Part shown: piece after piece, positions 17,275-26,343 of the stretch | Layout of the letters: every line of letters begins with the position of its first letter | Numbering within the stretch: the first letter of the stretch is position 1 | Assembly (NCBI RefSeq): GCF_000427785.1 | Contig: NZ_ATYR01000034.1 | Coordinates: 1-64,000 of the forward strand | DNA from: Massilia alkalitolerans DSM 17462 | Lineage (GTDB): Bacteria; Pseudomonadota; Gammaproteobacteria; Burkholderiales; Burkholderiaceae_D | Direction: 5' to 3' | Length of the DNA: 64,000 nucleotides | Notes under the pieces: generated by a model | Told to the model about the DNA's origin: nothing | Database searches by the model: none | What the model saw: only the letters and a program-made list of their open reading frames with translations | Program-made: the position numbers and the translations under genes

Positions 17275-19992
17275 ATGGCCCCGCTGTCCCGCCGGAGCTT
17301 CTTCAAGACCGGTGCGCTGGCCGCCGCGCTGCCCTTCGGCATGCGCGCCGCCGGCGCCGTCGCGGCGCCCGCCGCACCCGCTTCCCCGACCATCGCCGAC
17401 CTGTCCTGGCTGGAGGGTGCGCCCTCGCTCATGACCGGCACCACCTTCGGCGTGCCCTGGCCGCGCGGCGCGCTGCGCAAGGACCAGGCCTTTGCCCTAT
17501 CAAGCCCTGGCGGCGAACTGGCCTGCCAGAGCTGGCCGCTCGCCTACTGGCCGGATGGTTCGCTGAAGTGGACCGCCCACGCCCTGCCCGCACAGGGCGC
17601 CATGCCGGGACGACTGCAGCTCAAGCCCGGCAAGGCGCGCCTGCCGGCCCAGGCGCTGGCCATCAAGGAAAACCCGGACGCCATCGTGATCGACACCGGC
17701 GTCATCGAATGCGTCGTGCCGCGCCAGGGCGCCGACATCATTCGCAGCATCCGGCGTGGCAAGACCGACATTGCGCGCGCCGGCAAGCTGGTGGCGCTGA
17801 GCGACGACCAGCCCGATGGCACAGGTGGCAGCACGCGCCAGAGCGCCTACGAAAGCCGGCTCGCCAAGGTCACGCTCGAACAGCGCGGTCCGGTGCGCAG
17901 CGTGGTCAAACTCGAGGGCATGCACCGCGACGTCAAGGGCAGCCGCGCCTGGCTGCCCTTCACTGTGCGCCTGTACTTCTACGCCGGCGCCGAGTCGGTG
18001 CGCATCATGCACACCTTCGTCTTCGACGGCGACGAGCAGAAGGACTTCGTGCGCGGGATCGGCCTGCGCTTCGATGTGCCGATGACGGACGAAGAACACA
18101 ACCGCCACGTGCGCTTCGGCGGCGAATTGCAGGATAACAGCGGCGGCCTGTGGGCCGAAGGCGTGCGCAACCTGACCGGCTTGCGCCGTGACCCGGGCGA
18201 GGCGGTGCGCAAGGCCCAGCTGGCGGGCCAGGGCGTGGCAGTCTCGGAGATCGCCGAGCGCGTGCGCAAGAACATGCAGTACGTGCCGGCCTGGGGTGAC
18301 TACAGCCTGTCGCAACTCTCCGCCGACAGCTTCCGCATCCGCAAGCGCACCAAGGCCGGCCACGGCTGGATCGACGCGGCCTGGGGCCGGCGTGCGCCGG
18401 GCCTGGGCTACATCGGCGGCGCCTCCGGCGGCGTCGCCTTCGGCATGCGCGACTTCTGGCAACGCCACCCGACCCAGCTCGACATCCGCAACGCCCATAC
18501 CGACGCGGCCCAGGTCACGCTCTGGATGTGGTCGCCCGACGCGCCGGCCATGGACCTGCGCTTCTACCACGACGGCATGGGCATGGACACCCACGCCGAA
18601 GAATTGCAGGCCCTCGACATCACCTACGAGGACTACGAGAAAGGCTTCGGCACCCCGGTCGGCGTCGCGCGCTCAAGCGAGCTGACCCTGTGGGCCCTTG
18701 ACGCCACGCCGGCGCGCGAGCGCCTGGTGCAGATGGCTGCCCATGTCCAGACGCCGCCGCAGCTGGTGGCGGCGCCCGCCCACATCCTCGCCACCCGCGT
18801 GTTTGGCAACATGTGGTCCCTGCCCGACCGCTCCACGCCCGCAAAAGCGCATATCGAGGACCGGCTGGACGCCCACTTCGATTTCTACCGCAACGAAGTC
18901 GAGCAGCGCCGCTGGTACGGTTTCTGGGACCACGGCGACTTCCGCCACACCTACGACCTGGATCGCCACGAGTGGCGCTACGACGTCGGCGGCTATGCCT
19001 GGGCCAACTCGGAACTCTCGCCCGACCTGTGGCTGTGGTATTCCTTCCTGCGTACGGGCCGTGCCGACATCTTCCGCGTCGGCGAAGCCATGGTACGCCA
19101 CACCAGCGACGTCGACACCTACCACCTGGGCCGCTTCGCCGGGCTCGGCACGCGCCACAACGTCCAGCACTGGGGCTGCAGCGCCAAGCAGGTACGCATC
19201 AGCACCGCCGTCTACCGCCGCATGTACTACTTCCTGACCGCCGACGAACGCATCGGCGACGTCATGCGCGAAACCCTGGATGCCGACCAGCGCCTGGAAG
19301 CGGTCGACCCGGTGCGCAAGCTCCCCAACCAGCCGCCCAAGGGACAGTTCCCGGTGCGGGCGAGCTTCGGCACCGACTGGGCCTCGCTGGTGGCCAACTG
19401 GCTCACCGAATGGGAACGCAGCGGCAGCACGAAGTACCGCGACCGCATCCTGACCGGCATGCGCGACATCGCCGCCATGCCGCACGGCTTCTTCAACGCC
19501 GAGCGCATGGGCTACGAGCTGGAGACCGGGCGCCTGCACAACATGATCGGCACCGACGTCAAGGCCTCGCACCTGAACGCGGTGTTCGGCGCCATCGAGA
19601 TTTTTGATGAGCTGATCAACCTGACCGGCGACAAGGCTTTTGAAAAGGCCTGGATCGAGTACTGCGAACTGTACAACGCGCCCGCCGAGGAACAGCGCCG
19701 CAGGCTGGGCAAGACCCACGGCGGCACCGATGCCATCTACCAGGGCAACTCGCGCATGACGGCCTACGCGGCCTGGAAGCGCAAGGATCCCGAGCTGGCG
19801 CGGCGCGCCTGGAAGGAATTCGCCGCCGCCAACCGGCCGTATCCGCCCTTCACGCCGCGGCGCGTGGCCGGTCCGGCCGTGCTCAATCCGGTGAACGAAG
19901 TGCCATGGGTGACCACCAACGAAACGGCCCAATGGGGCCTGGCCGCGATCCAGAACCTGGCCCTGGTCGGCGACGCCCTGCCGGCGTCTTGA
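17275..19992 (+). CDS. Exo-rhamnogalacturonan lyase-like protein (PL26, YetA/PcRGLX type)
   Basis: 905 residues. A twin-arginine signal (SRRSFFK at 5-11, then a moderately hydrophobic stretch to about residue 30) indicates folded export. The architecture fits YetA/PcRGLX: an N-terminal RIFT-type beta domain (about 40-290), a central alpha/alpha toroid with FWDHGDFRHTYD, and a C-terminal helical part. Characterised PL26 members release the unsaturated galacturonyl-rhamnose disaccharide from the RG-I end. The same frame is open for about 3 kb upstream through the preceding genes. The Tat signal and the AAAGGGA site before 17275 fix the true start. The specific PL26 assignment rests on recollection of the family. 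Confidence 0.82.
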   Translation: MAPLSRRSFFKTGALAAALPFGMRAAGAVAAPAAPASPTIADLSWLEGAPSLMTGTTFGVPWPRGALRKDQAFALSSPGGELACQSWPLAYWPDGSLKWTAHALPAQGAMPGRLQLKPGKARLPAQALAIKENPDAIVIDTGVIECVVPRQGADIIRSIRRGKTDIARAGKLVALSDDQPDGTGGSTRQSAYESRLAKVTLEQRGPVRSVVKLEGMHRDVKGSRAWLPFTVRLYFYAGAESVRIMHTFVFDGDEQKDFVRGIGLRFDVPMTDEEHNRHVRFGGELQDNSGGLWAEGVRNLTGLRRDPGEAVRKAQLAGQGVAVSEIAERVRKNMQYVPAWGDYSLSQLSADSFRIRKRTKAGHGWIDAAWGRRAPGLGYIGGASGGVAFGMRDFWQRHPTQLDIRNAHTDAAQVTLWMWSPDAPAMDLRFYHDGMGMDTHAEELQALDITYEDYEKGFGTPVGVARSSELTLWALDATPARERLVQMAAHVQTPPQLVAAPAHILATRVFGNMWSLPDRSTPAKAHIEDRLDAHFDFYRNEVEQRRWYGFWDHGDFRHTYDLDRHEWRYDVGGYAWANSELSPDLWLWYSFLRTGRADIFRVGEAMVRHTSDVDTYHLGRFAGLGTRHNVQHWGCSAKQVRISTAVYRRMYYFLTADERIGDVMRETLDADQRLEAVDPVRKLPNQPPKGQFPVRASFGTDWASLVANWLTEWERSGSTKYRDRILTGMRDIAAMPHGFFNAERMGYELETGRLHNMIGTDVKASHLNAVFGAIEIFDELINLTGDKAFEKAWIEYCELYNAPAEEQRRRLGKTHGGTDAIYQGNSRMTAYAAWKRKDPELARRAWKEFAAANRPYPPFTPRRVAGPAVLNPVNEVPWVTTNETAQWGLAAIQNLALVGDALPAS

Positions 19993-20001
19993 AAGGACAA
20001 C

Positions 20002-21312
20002 ATGCGATTGACCATGCTTGGCGCCGCCATCGGCGCCCTCCTGCTGGCGGGCTGCGCTTCCCAGCCCCAGGCGGACCAGGCGAAGCGCTTCGCCTTCGGC
20101 AGCGCGGCCCCTGCCGGCTACACGCCGGTTGCCGCCACCACCACCTACGACGCCGGCCGCGGCTACGGTTTCGAGCCGGGCGCGGCCCAGGGCAGCTATT
20201 TTTCGGTCGACCTCCCGGAAGGGAACTACCGCGTGACGGTCACCCTGGGCGATGACACCCAGCCGTCTACCACCACCATCAAGTCCGAACTGCGCCGCCT
20301 GGCGCTCGAGAACGTGCACACCGCGCCCGGCCAGAAGCTCGAGCGCAGCTTCATCGTCAACGTGCGCACCCCGCAGATCCCGGCGGCGAACGGCGTCGCT
20401 CCGGGCGAAGTCAAGCTCAACGTCCCGCGCGAAACCGTGAGCGAAGCCTGGGCCTGGGATAAGCGCCTGACCCTGGAATTCAACGGCGCCCGCCCGGCGG
20501 TGCGGACCGTGGAGATCACGCCGGTACAGGTGCCGACCCTGTTCCTGCTCGGCGACTCCACCGTCAGCGACCAGCCGGGCGAACCCTACAACAGCTGGGG
20601 CCAGATGCTGCCGCGCTTCCTGAAGCCCTCGGTGGCGGTGGCCAACTATGCGCAGTCGGGCGAGACCTACCGCGATTCGCTCTCCAAGCGCCGCATCGAC
20701 AAGATCCTGAGCCAGATGAAGCCGGGCGACACGCTCCTGATGCAGTACGGGCACAACGACCAGAAGCAGATCGCTTCCGGCAAGGGCGGCCCCTTCACCA
20801 CCTACAAGGCCGAGATCAAGACCCACGTCGAGATGGTGCGCGCGCGGGGCGGCTTGCCGGTCATCGTCTCGTCGATGGAACGGCGCCGCTTCGACCCGGC
20901 GGGTAGAATCCAGCTCACCCTGACCGACTACGCCGAAGCGGCGCGCCAGTCGGCCCGGGAGCTGAACGTGCCCTTCATCGACCTGCATGCGATGAGCCAG
21001 ACCATGTATGCGGCGCTCGGCGTCGAGGGTTCGAAGGCCGCTTTCGCCCTGCCCGCGCCGGACCGCCTCGACAATACCCACCACAACAACTACGGCAGCT
21101 ACGTGCTGGCCAAGGCCATCGTGCTCGGCATGCGCCAGGCGAAACTGCCGGTGGCAAGCCACGTGGTCGACGATTTTGCCTTCGACCCGGCCCGTCCCGA
21201 CCCGGTCACCACCTTCGCCGTGCCGCCCAGCCCGGGCCGCAAGGCCGAGCGCCCGGCCGGCGACGAGAGCAACCGCGAGGTGCGCGTCTCCAGCACCGGG
21301 AGCGCCCAATGA
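20002..21312 (+). CDS. Rhamnogalacturonan acetylesterase (CE12, SGNH) lipoprotein
   Basis: 436 residues. The lipobox LAGC gives Cys18. Residues 30-175 form a beta-sandwich of the galactose-binding/malectin-like sort (YDAGRGYGFE, VDLPEGNYRV). The SGNH hydrolase follows, with block I GDSTVSD (Ser186), block III GHND at 250-253 and the Asp/His pair of block V in DNTHHN (Asp357, His360). CE12 enzymes remove acetyl esters from galacturonate in RG-I, opening the chain to lyases. It begins nine bases after the exolyase stop, and its last codon overlaps the next start by four bases. Confidence 0.9.
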   Translation: MRLTMLGAAIGALLLAGCASQPQADQAKRFAFGSAAPAGYTPVAATTTYDAGRGYGFEPGAAQGSYFSVDLPEGNYRVTVTLGDDTQPSTTTIKSELRRLALENVHTAPGQKLERSFIVNVRTPQIPAANGVAPGEVKLNVPRETVSEAWAWDKRLTLEFNGARPAVRTVEITPVQVPTLFLLGDSTVSDQPGEPYNSWGQMLPRFLKPSVAVANYAQSGETYRDSLSKRRIDKILSQMKPGDTLLMQYGHNDQKQIASGKGGPFTTYKAEIKTHVEMVRARGGLPVIVSSMERRRFDPAGRIQLTLTDYAEAARQSARELNVPFIDLHAMSQTMYAALGVEGSKAAFALPAPDRLDNTHHNNYGSYVLAKAIVLGMRQAKLPVASHVVDDFAFDPARPDPVTTFAVPPSPGRKAERPAGDESNREVRVSSTGSAQ

Positions 21313-22280
21313 AGCGCCGCGCCGCCCTCGGCGCGATCGCAGGCGCCGCCCTGCTGGCCGGCTGCGCGCCGCTGGTGCGCAGCGGGGAAAAGCAGGCCTA
21401 CGTGTTCGCCTACTTCATCGGCAACGGCGCCGACGGCCTGCACCTGGCCGCCAGCACCGATGGTTACGAGTGGGAAGCGCTCGCAGGCGGCGCCAGCTTC
21501 CTCACGCCCACCGTGGGCGGCGCCAAACTGATGCGCGACCCGAGCCTGGTGCGCGGACCCGACGGCCTGTACCACATGGTCTGGACCAGCGGCTGGAACG
21601 ACCGCGGCATCGGCTACGCCTCCTCGCCCGACCTGCTGAACTGGTCACCCCAGCGCGAGATCCCGGTAATGGGCCACGAGCCGACCGCGCTGAACGCCTG
21701 GGCGCCCGAGCTCTTCTACGACGCGAAACAGGGCCACTACCTGATCCTGTGGTCGTCCACGGTCCCGGGGCGCTTCCCGGAAACCGAGGGCAAGAGCGAG
21801 GAAAAGTACAACCACCGCATCTACGCCACCACGACGAAGGACTTCGTCAGCTTCACGCCGACCCGTCTGTATTACGACCCGGGCTTCTCGGTGATCGACG
21901 CCACCCTGGCGCACGCCTTCGGCAAGGATTGGCTGCTGGTGAAGGACGAGACCCGTTATCCGCCGATGAAGCACCTGCGGGTGGCGCAGGCATCCAGCTT
22001 CGAGGGACCGTTCGGGGCGCTGGGTGCGCCGATCACGCCGTCCGGCCTGTGGAGCGAGGGGCCGAGCGTGCTGCAGGTGGGCGACGAGGTGATCGTGTAC
22101 TACGACGCCTATACGGCAGGGCACTACGGCGCGCTGCGCACGCGCGACATGGTGAACTGGGAAGATGTGACCGCGAAGCTGCGCTTCCCGGGCGCCGGCA
22201 CCAAGCAGCGGGTGCGGCATGGGACGGCTTTTGCCGTGCCGATGACGTTGGTAGAAAAGATCAGGCTGGCAAAGCCTTGA
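21309..22280 (+). CDS. GH43-like five-bladed propeller lipoprotein
   Basis: 323 residues. The lipobox LAGC (Cys19) anchors it. It is a glycosidase family 43-like propeller, with the first-blade Asp in MRDPSLVRGPDG, the central Asp in SVIDATLAHAFG and the acid Glu in WSEGPSVL, all in the right order. GH43 members act mostly on arabinose, xylose or galactose side chains. As last gene of the RG-I operon it probably trims side-chain sugars. Its ATG overlaps the CE12 stop (ATGA), indicating translational coupling. The subfamily cannot be told by eye. Confidence 0.78.
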   Translation: MKRRAALGAIAGAALLAGCAPLVRSGEKQAYVFAYFIGNGADGLHLAASTDGYEWEALAGGASFLTPTVGGAKLMRDPSLVRGPDGLYHMVWTSGWNDRGIGYASSPDLLNWSPQREIPVMGHEPTALNAWAPELFYDAKQGHYLILWSSTVPGRFPETEGKSEEKYNHRIYATTTKDFVSFTPTRLYYDPGFSVIDATLAHAFGKDWLLVKDETRYPPMKHLRVAQASSFEGPFGALGAPITPSGLWSEGPSVLQVGDEVIVYYDAYTAGHYGALRTRDMVNWEDVTAKLRFPGAGTKQRVRHGTAFAVPMTLVEKIRLAKP

Positions 22281-22283
22281 ATC

Positions 22284-22395
22284 GTAGGGTGGGCAGGTCT
22301 CCTGCCCACGCGGTGATAGTTAGCAGCAAGATTATCCGGCGCGATAACGGAGCCGTTAGTAATCACCGCGTGGGCGGCAGAGCCGCCCACCCTAC
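22284..22395. repeat. Inverted repeat pair of the GTAGGGTGGGC family
   Basis: Two imperfect 34-base arms, 22284-22317 and 22362-22395, are inverted around a 44-base centre. Each arm is itself a hairpin (GGGTGGGC...GCCCACC-like). The element lies between convergent genes, where it could end transcription from both sides. A related single hairpin is at 50451-50483. Confidence 0.75.
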
Positions 22396-22407
22396 AAAGG
22401 CCCCGGT

Positions 22408-23829
22408 TTATTGACGCGCGCCTTGGAACATCAGCCCGCTGTCATTCAAGCCGAACTTGTACTTCTTGTTCATCTCGATGATCTCGGCGCCGGCCAGCAG
22501 CGTCGGGCCGTAGCCGTGCGCCGCCTTCACGCTGGTCGGACGATAGGCGTAGAAGGCCGGGTCGAAGGCCATGCCGGTACCCACGCAGATGCCCTCGATC
22601 TGGCCAGCGGACGTCACCTTGCTGGCCACCGCATTCCAGGCCAGGTTCGCCATCGGGCCGTACATCTGGGCGTCGACGTAGCCGCGGTTGACCGCGCGTG
22701 CGATCGCATAGGTGTAGATCGCGGTCGCCGAGGTCTCCTGGTAGGTGTCGTTGCGGTCGATCAGCTGGTGCCAGAAGCCTTCCTTGGTCTGGTAGCCGGC
22801 CAGGCCCTTGATGTGGGCGCGCAGCTGCGCGAGCACCTGGTTGTAGCCCTTGTGGTCCTTCGGCAGCACTTCCAGCACCTCGACCATGGCCATCACCGCC
22901 CAGCCGTTGGCGCGCGCCCAGCGCAGCTCCGGATGGTCACGCATGCCTTCGACGTAGCCGTGCATGTAGATGCCCAGCTTCGGGTTGAACATGCGCTTCG
23001 AGAACTGCAGCACCTGGTTGACGGCGTCGTCGTAGTGCTTGCGGTTGCCCGTCACCTTGCCCAGGTAGGCCATGGTCGGCACGCCCATGAACATGTCGTC
23101 CAGCCAGATGGTGTCCGGCAGCGGACGCATCTTGCGACCGCCCTTGCCGTCCGGTCCGCCGCGCGCCAGGATGCCGTCCTTCAGGCGGTATTCGTGCTTG
23201 GTGACGAAGTCGCCGCAGATGCCGACCATCTGGCTGTAGTCGACTTTCGAGCCGCCCACCTGGGCCTTCAGGAAGCTGTGGCACAGGGCGCCGGCATCGT
23301 CCAGCGCGTGCGGATTCAGGAAGCTTTTGATCGGCGCGTGCGAGTTGGCGCGGTCCGCCTGCACCACCGGCAGGTAGGTCCTGGTCAGCTGCGACAGCAG
23401 CGCGTGGCGCTTCTGGGTGTAGTCGGTGTAGCGCTGGTCGCCGGTGGCCTGGCCGGCCGCCAGCATGCCCAGGTAGGTGACGCCCCATTCGTAGCTGGTC
23501 AGGCGGAAGTCGCCGGGTTTCAAGACCGCGTCCGGCTCGGCCTTGCTCAGGTCGGTGATCGGCGAATTGTCGCCCTTGTGGATCAGCTCAGCCGGCGTAG
23601 TGCGGTCCAGGTAGGCGAACACGCGGTCGAGCACGGCCTTGACCTCGTTTCCTTCCATCGGCTGGTAGCGGGTCGGGTACTTGACGTCCAGGGCGTGCAG
23701 CATTGCATCGGCCGCGGCCGGGCCTTTTTCCTGGGCCGCAGGCGCGTCCTGCGCGATCGCGCTCATGGCCGGGAACAGGCTCGCAACGAGCAGGCCGATC
23801 AGTGCACGGCGCGGCATGGGGGTGGTCAT
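22408..23829 (-). CDS. Unsaturated rhamnogalacturonyl hydrolase (GH105)
   Basis: 473 residues, signal peptide of about 27 residues (cleavage after AIAQ). The (alpha/alpha)6 barrel of GH105/GH88 follows, with the catalytic Asp in DTIWLDDMFMG (Asp244/245), matching Asp143 of B. subtilis YteR. WARANGWAVMAMVEVLEVLP and the AYRPTSVKAAHGYGP end are typical. The enzyme hydrates and hydrolyses unsaturated galacturonyl-rhamnose to free rhamnose, so it links lyase products to the Rha pathway. AGGAG lies nine bases before the ATG. It is third in a minus-strand operon, 16 bases after the DUF6250 stop. Confidence 0.92.
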   Translation of the reverse strand: MTTPMPRRALIGLLVASLFPAMSAIAQDAPAAQEKGPAAADAMLHALDVKYPTRYQPMEGNEVKAVLDRVFAYLDRTTPAELIHKGDNSPITDLSKAEPDAVLKPGDFRLTSYEWGVTYLGMLAAGQATGDQRYTDYTQKRHALLSQLTRTYLPVVQADRANSHAPIKSFLNPHALDDAGALCHSFLKAQVGGSKVDYSQMVGICGDFVTKHEYRLKDGILARGGPDGKGGRKMRPLPDTIWLDDMFMGVPTMAYLGKVTGNRKHYDDAVNQVLQFSKRMFNPKLGIYMHGYVEGMRDHPELRWARANGWAVMAMVEVLEVLPKDHKGYNQVLAQLRAHIKGLAGYQTKEGFWHQLIDRNDTYQETSATAIYTYAIARAVNRGYVDAQMYGPMANLAWNAVASKVTSAGQIEGICVGTGMAFDPAFYAYRPTSVKAAHGYGPTLLAGAEIIEMNKKYKFGLNDSGLMFQGARQ

Positions 23830-23845
23830 CTTGGGTGTCTCCTTT

Positions 23846-24526
23846 TTATTTCAGCTGGTGAATCGTCAGGTTATCGATGGTATGGCGCGACCAGGTGGTG
23901 CGAAATCCCATGTAGCCCTGGGTGAACGGGTGAGGGTCGCGATAGGAAAATACTTCGCGGCCGTCGAGCAGCATGCGGGTGCAGCCGCGGTAGACCGCGA
24001 TCTCCACGCGATAGTCGCGGTTGGGCTGGAGCATCCAGTCTGCGCCGAGGCGCTCCGCGACCATCACGCGCTGGCCGCCGGCGTAGCGGCGCAGGCGGGT
24101 GGTCTCGTTGTGGTTGCCGCCGACGCCGGCATAATACATGTCGACGTCGTCGTAGTCCTCGAACTTGCCCGAGCGGGTGAACAGGTTCCTGTTGGCCGGA
24201 TCGCGCGCCATCCAGAAGTGGTTCAGGTCGGACAGGCGGTCGTTCGGGCCGCCCGCCATCACCACGCGGCGGGTGTAGGCGATCAGGATGTCGCCGGATA
24301 GCGGCTTGTCGAGCCAGACGGTGGCGCCGGAGTCGACATCGATCACCAGGCGGCCGTCGCGGTTGCCGATGAAGTTGACCGGCTTGCGCGCATATTCGCT
24401 GACGTAGCCCTCCATCGAACCGTCAAAATTGTCCTGATGGAGCAAAGCGCCCTTCTCGCCCCAGCTCTCACAGGCCGCCTGCGCGCTGCCCGCGGCGAGC
24501 AGCAAGGTAGCGAACAATGCCTTCAT
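23846..24526 (-). CDS. DUF6250 domain secreted protein
   Basis: 226 residues with a short signal peptide (cleavage after SAQA, residue 17). The rest reads as a lectin-like beta-sandwich: HQDNFDG near the start, DLNHFWMARDP, DDVDMYYAGVGGNHNETTR and the end GYMGFRTTWSRHTIDN. This fits DUF6250. No function is proven for the family; a carbohydrate-binding or lyase-accessory role is plausible given its place between an RG-I esterase and GH105. The ATG overlaps the preceding TGA by one base (TGATG). The longer frame upstream is the shadow of the esterase gene. Confidence 0.68.
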   Translation of the reverse strand: MKALFATLLLAAGSAQAACESWGEKGALLHQDNFDGSMEGYVSEYARKPVNFIGNRDGRLVIDVDSGATVWLDKPLSGDILIAYTRRVVMAGGPNDRLSDLNHFWMARDPANRNLFTRSGKFEDYDDVDMYYAGVGGNHNETTRLRRYAGGQRVMVAERLGADWMLQPNRDYRVEIAVYRGCTRMLLDGREVFSYRDPHPFTQGYMGFRTTWSRHTIDNLTIHQLK

Positions 24527-26190
24527 CACTGGATACCCGTTGCCTTGTCGGAGAAATACGGACGCAGCGGATTGCCCGGCAGCGCCTTCAGGCCGGCGAC
24601 GACGCGCTGGGCATTGAATTCGGCGCCGGCGGCATTGGTGTGGGTGCGCGCGTCCGAAAAGAAGGTGTCGACGCGCTCGGCGCCGATCTTGTGGTAGCCG
24701 TCGGTGACCAGCATGGTCAGGTCCATGAAGTGCGCGCCGCCCGCCTGGGCGACCTGGCGGCCCCAGTCGGCAAAGTTGGCGAAGTCGCGCTCCTGCTGCC
24801 ACTTGTCGCGGTGCGGGATCGGCGAGGCGATCACCACCGTCACGCCCTTGGCCCTGGCGTCGGCAATGTAGCGGGCGGTGTACCAGCCGAAGCTGTGCAC
24901 CTGCTCCTTGCTGCCGTCGGGACGGGTGTCCTCGACCGTCTCGGGGCCGATGCCGGGCGCCGAGGCGCGGTTCTTGTTGGCCGGGTCGCCGATGCGGCCG
25001 CCGTCGTTGTGGCCGAACTGGATCACCACCATATCGCCCTGCTTCATCTGGCCGAGCACGCGCTCCCAGCGCCCTTCGGTGAAGAAGGTGCGGCTGCTGC
25101 GCCCGCCGATGGCGGCGTTGACCACATTGATACGACGGGTGTCGAAGTATTGGGCGATGCGCTCGCCCCAGCCGATGGCGCCGTTCTGGCCGCCGCTCTT
25201 CACGGTCGAATCGCCCACCAGGAACAGGGTCGGCAGCCTGGCGTCCAGCGGCGCTTCCTCACGCACGGTACGCGCGTCGACCACCGGGCGCACGTCCTCG
25301 ACCGGCTTGAGGAAGCTCGTCATGCGCGGATCGCCCAGGGCCTTCAGGCCGCCGACGACCAGCTGCGCATTGAGCGCCGCGCCGGCCCAGTTGGTGTGGA
25401 TGCGCTCGTCCGGCACGGTGACCGGGAACATCTTCATCACGCCCTCGCGGCCCATCTCGTCGTAGCGGCGCGCCGCCAGCTCGTTCAGGTCGATGAAGCC
25501 CACCTTTTCCATGCGCGCGACCTGCTCGGCCCAGCCGGCATAGTCGCCCTTGTTGCGACGGACCTTCCCGGCATCCGGCCCTTCTTCAACCCAGGCCTTG
25601 CGCGGGATGAGCGACACCACCACCGGCGTCGCGCCCCTGGCGCGGATCTCGGCGATGTACTTGCGCAGGTAGCCGCCGTAGCTGTACACGGTTTCGCGCT
25701 TGCCCGTCAGGATGTTGTCGATCTCCTGGGACTCGCTGCCGATGCCGCGGATGCTGCCGCGGGCGCGCTTGTCGTCGTTGATCGCCGAGGCGTCGTTGTG
25801 ACCGAACTGCATGAGGACGATGTCGCCCGGCTTCACGAAGGCCAGCGTGCGCTCCCAGTGGCCGGAGGTGACGTAGGTGCGGCTGGACAGGCCGCCGACC
25901 GCGCGGTTCACCACATTGACTTTGCCCGGATCGAACCAGGCGGCGAGCGGATTGCCCCATCCCCACTGCCCCTCCGCGCCCTTGCCCTGGCCGTCGTCAT
26001 GGCCGTTGCGCACGGTGGAGTCGCCGATCAGGATGATCGAAGGCAGCGCAGGGTTGGCCGGCTCGGGCAGCTTGACCTGGGCGCGCGCCGGATCGGTATT
26101 GACGGCCGGCGCCGGGGCTTGCGCCTGCGCCACGCCGCAGGCCAGCAATAGGATCGCGCCGGCGCGGATCAAGGCGTCTAGGTATGACAT
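24526..26190 (-). CDS. Tandem two-domain SGNH esterase (double rhamnogalacturonan acetylesterase)
   Basis: 554 residues with a signal peptide (about 1-24). It holds two complete CE12/YesT-like SGNH domains. Domain 1 (about 50-290) has GDST with Ser58, GHND at 130-133 and Asp261/His265 in DERIHTN. Domain 2 (about 318-545) has GDST with Ser328, GHND at 393-396 and Asp513/His517 in DARTHTN. Both catalytic sets are intact, so both halves should be active. CE12 enzymes normally have a single domain, so this arose by duplication and fusion. It leads the operon with DUF6250 and GH105 and has the shared upstream promoter module. Confidence 0.87.
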   Translation of the reverse strand: MSYLDALIRAGAILLLACGVAQAQAPAPAVNTDPARAQVKLPEPANPALPSIILIGDSTVRNGHDDGQGKGAEGQWGWGNPLAAWFDPGKVNVVNRAVGGLSSRTYVTSGHWERTLAFVKPGDIVLMQFGHNDASAINDDKRARGSIRGIGSESQEIDNILTGKRETVYSYGGYLRKYIAEIRARGATPVVVSLIPRKAWVEEGPDAGKVRRNKGDYAGWAEQVARMEKVGFIDLNELAARRYDEMGREGVMKMFPVTVPDERIHTNWAGAALNAQLVVGGLKALGDPRMTSFLKPVEDVRPVVDARTVREEAPLDARLPTLFLVGDSTVKSGGQNGAIGWGERIAQYFDTRRINVVNAAIGGRSSRTFFTEGRWERVLGQMKQGDMVVIQFGHNDGGRIGDPANKNRASAPGIGPETVEDTRPDGSKEQVHSFGWYTARYIADARAKGVTVVIASPIPHRDKWQQERDFANFADWGRQVAQAGGAHFMDLTMLVTDGYHKIGAERVDTFFSDARTHTNAAGAEFNAQRVVAGLKALPGNPLRPYFSDKATGIQ

Positions 26191-26223
26191 CGCGGGGTCT
26201 CCATGTGTTATAGCTTTCCCTTG

Positions 26224-26282
26224 ATTCTATGCGCCACCGCTCAACCCGGCAGTAAAGACGCAGAAAGAATCACCAGAATGAT
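26224..26282 (-). promoter_or_regulatory. Shared promoter module, copy 1 (tandem esterase operon)
   Basis: TAGAAT (-10, minus strand) at 26224-26229 lies 34 bases before the ATG at 26190. The palindrome ATCA-CCAGAA-TGAT at 26269-26282 lies within AAAGAATCA, which starts exactly 40 bases above the start of ATTCTA. The same layout recurs at 47646-47704 and 54841-54899. The -35 is poor, which suits an activator. The site also lies upstream of divergent PL22. Confidence 0.65.
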
Positions 26283-26343
26283 TAGATCTGAGCAACTCCT
26301 GCTGGGAGAATGAGCGGACAACATCACAATATGGAGACGCCCC

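Noticed and set aside
18673..21309. Minus-strand open frame of about 880 codons opposite the exolyase and CE12 genes
   Set aside because: Antisense shadow; it crosses two well-supported genes and lacks any recognisable domain.
26269..26282. ATCA-N6-TGAT read as a CRP or FNR site
   Set aside because: CRP needs TGTGA-N6-TCACA and FNR needs TTGAT-N4-ATCAA; the half-sites here are in the opposite order or spacing.
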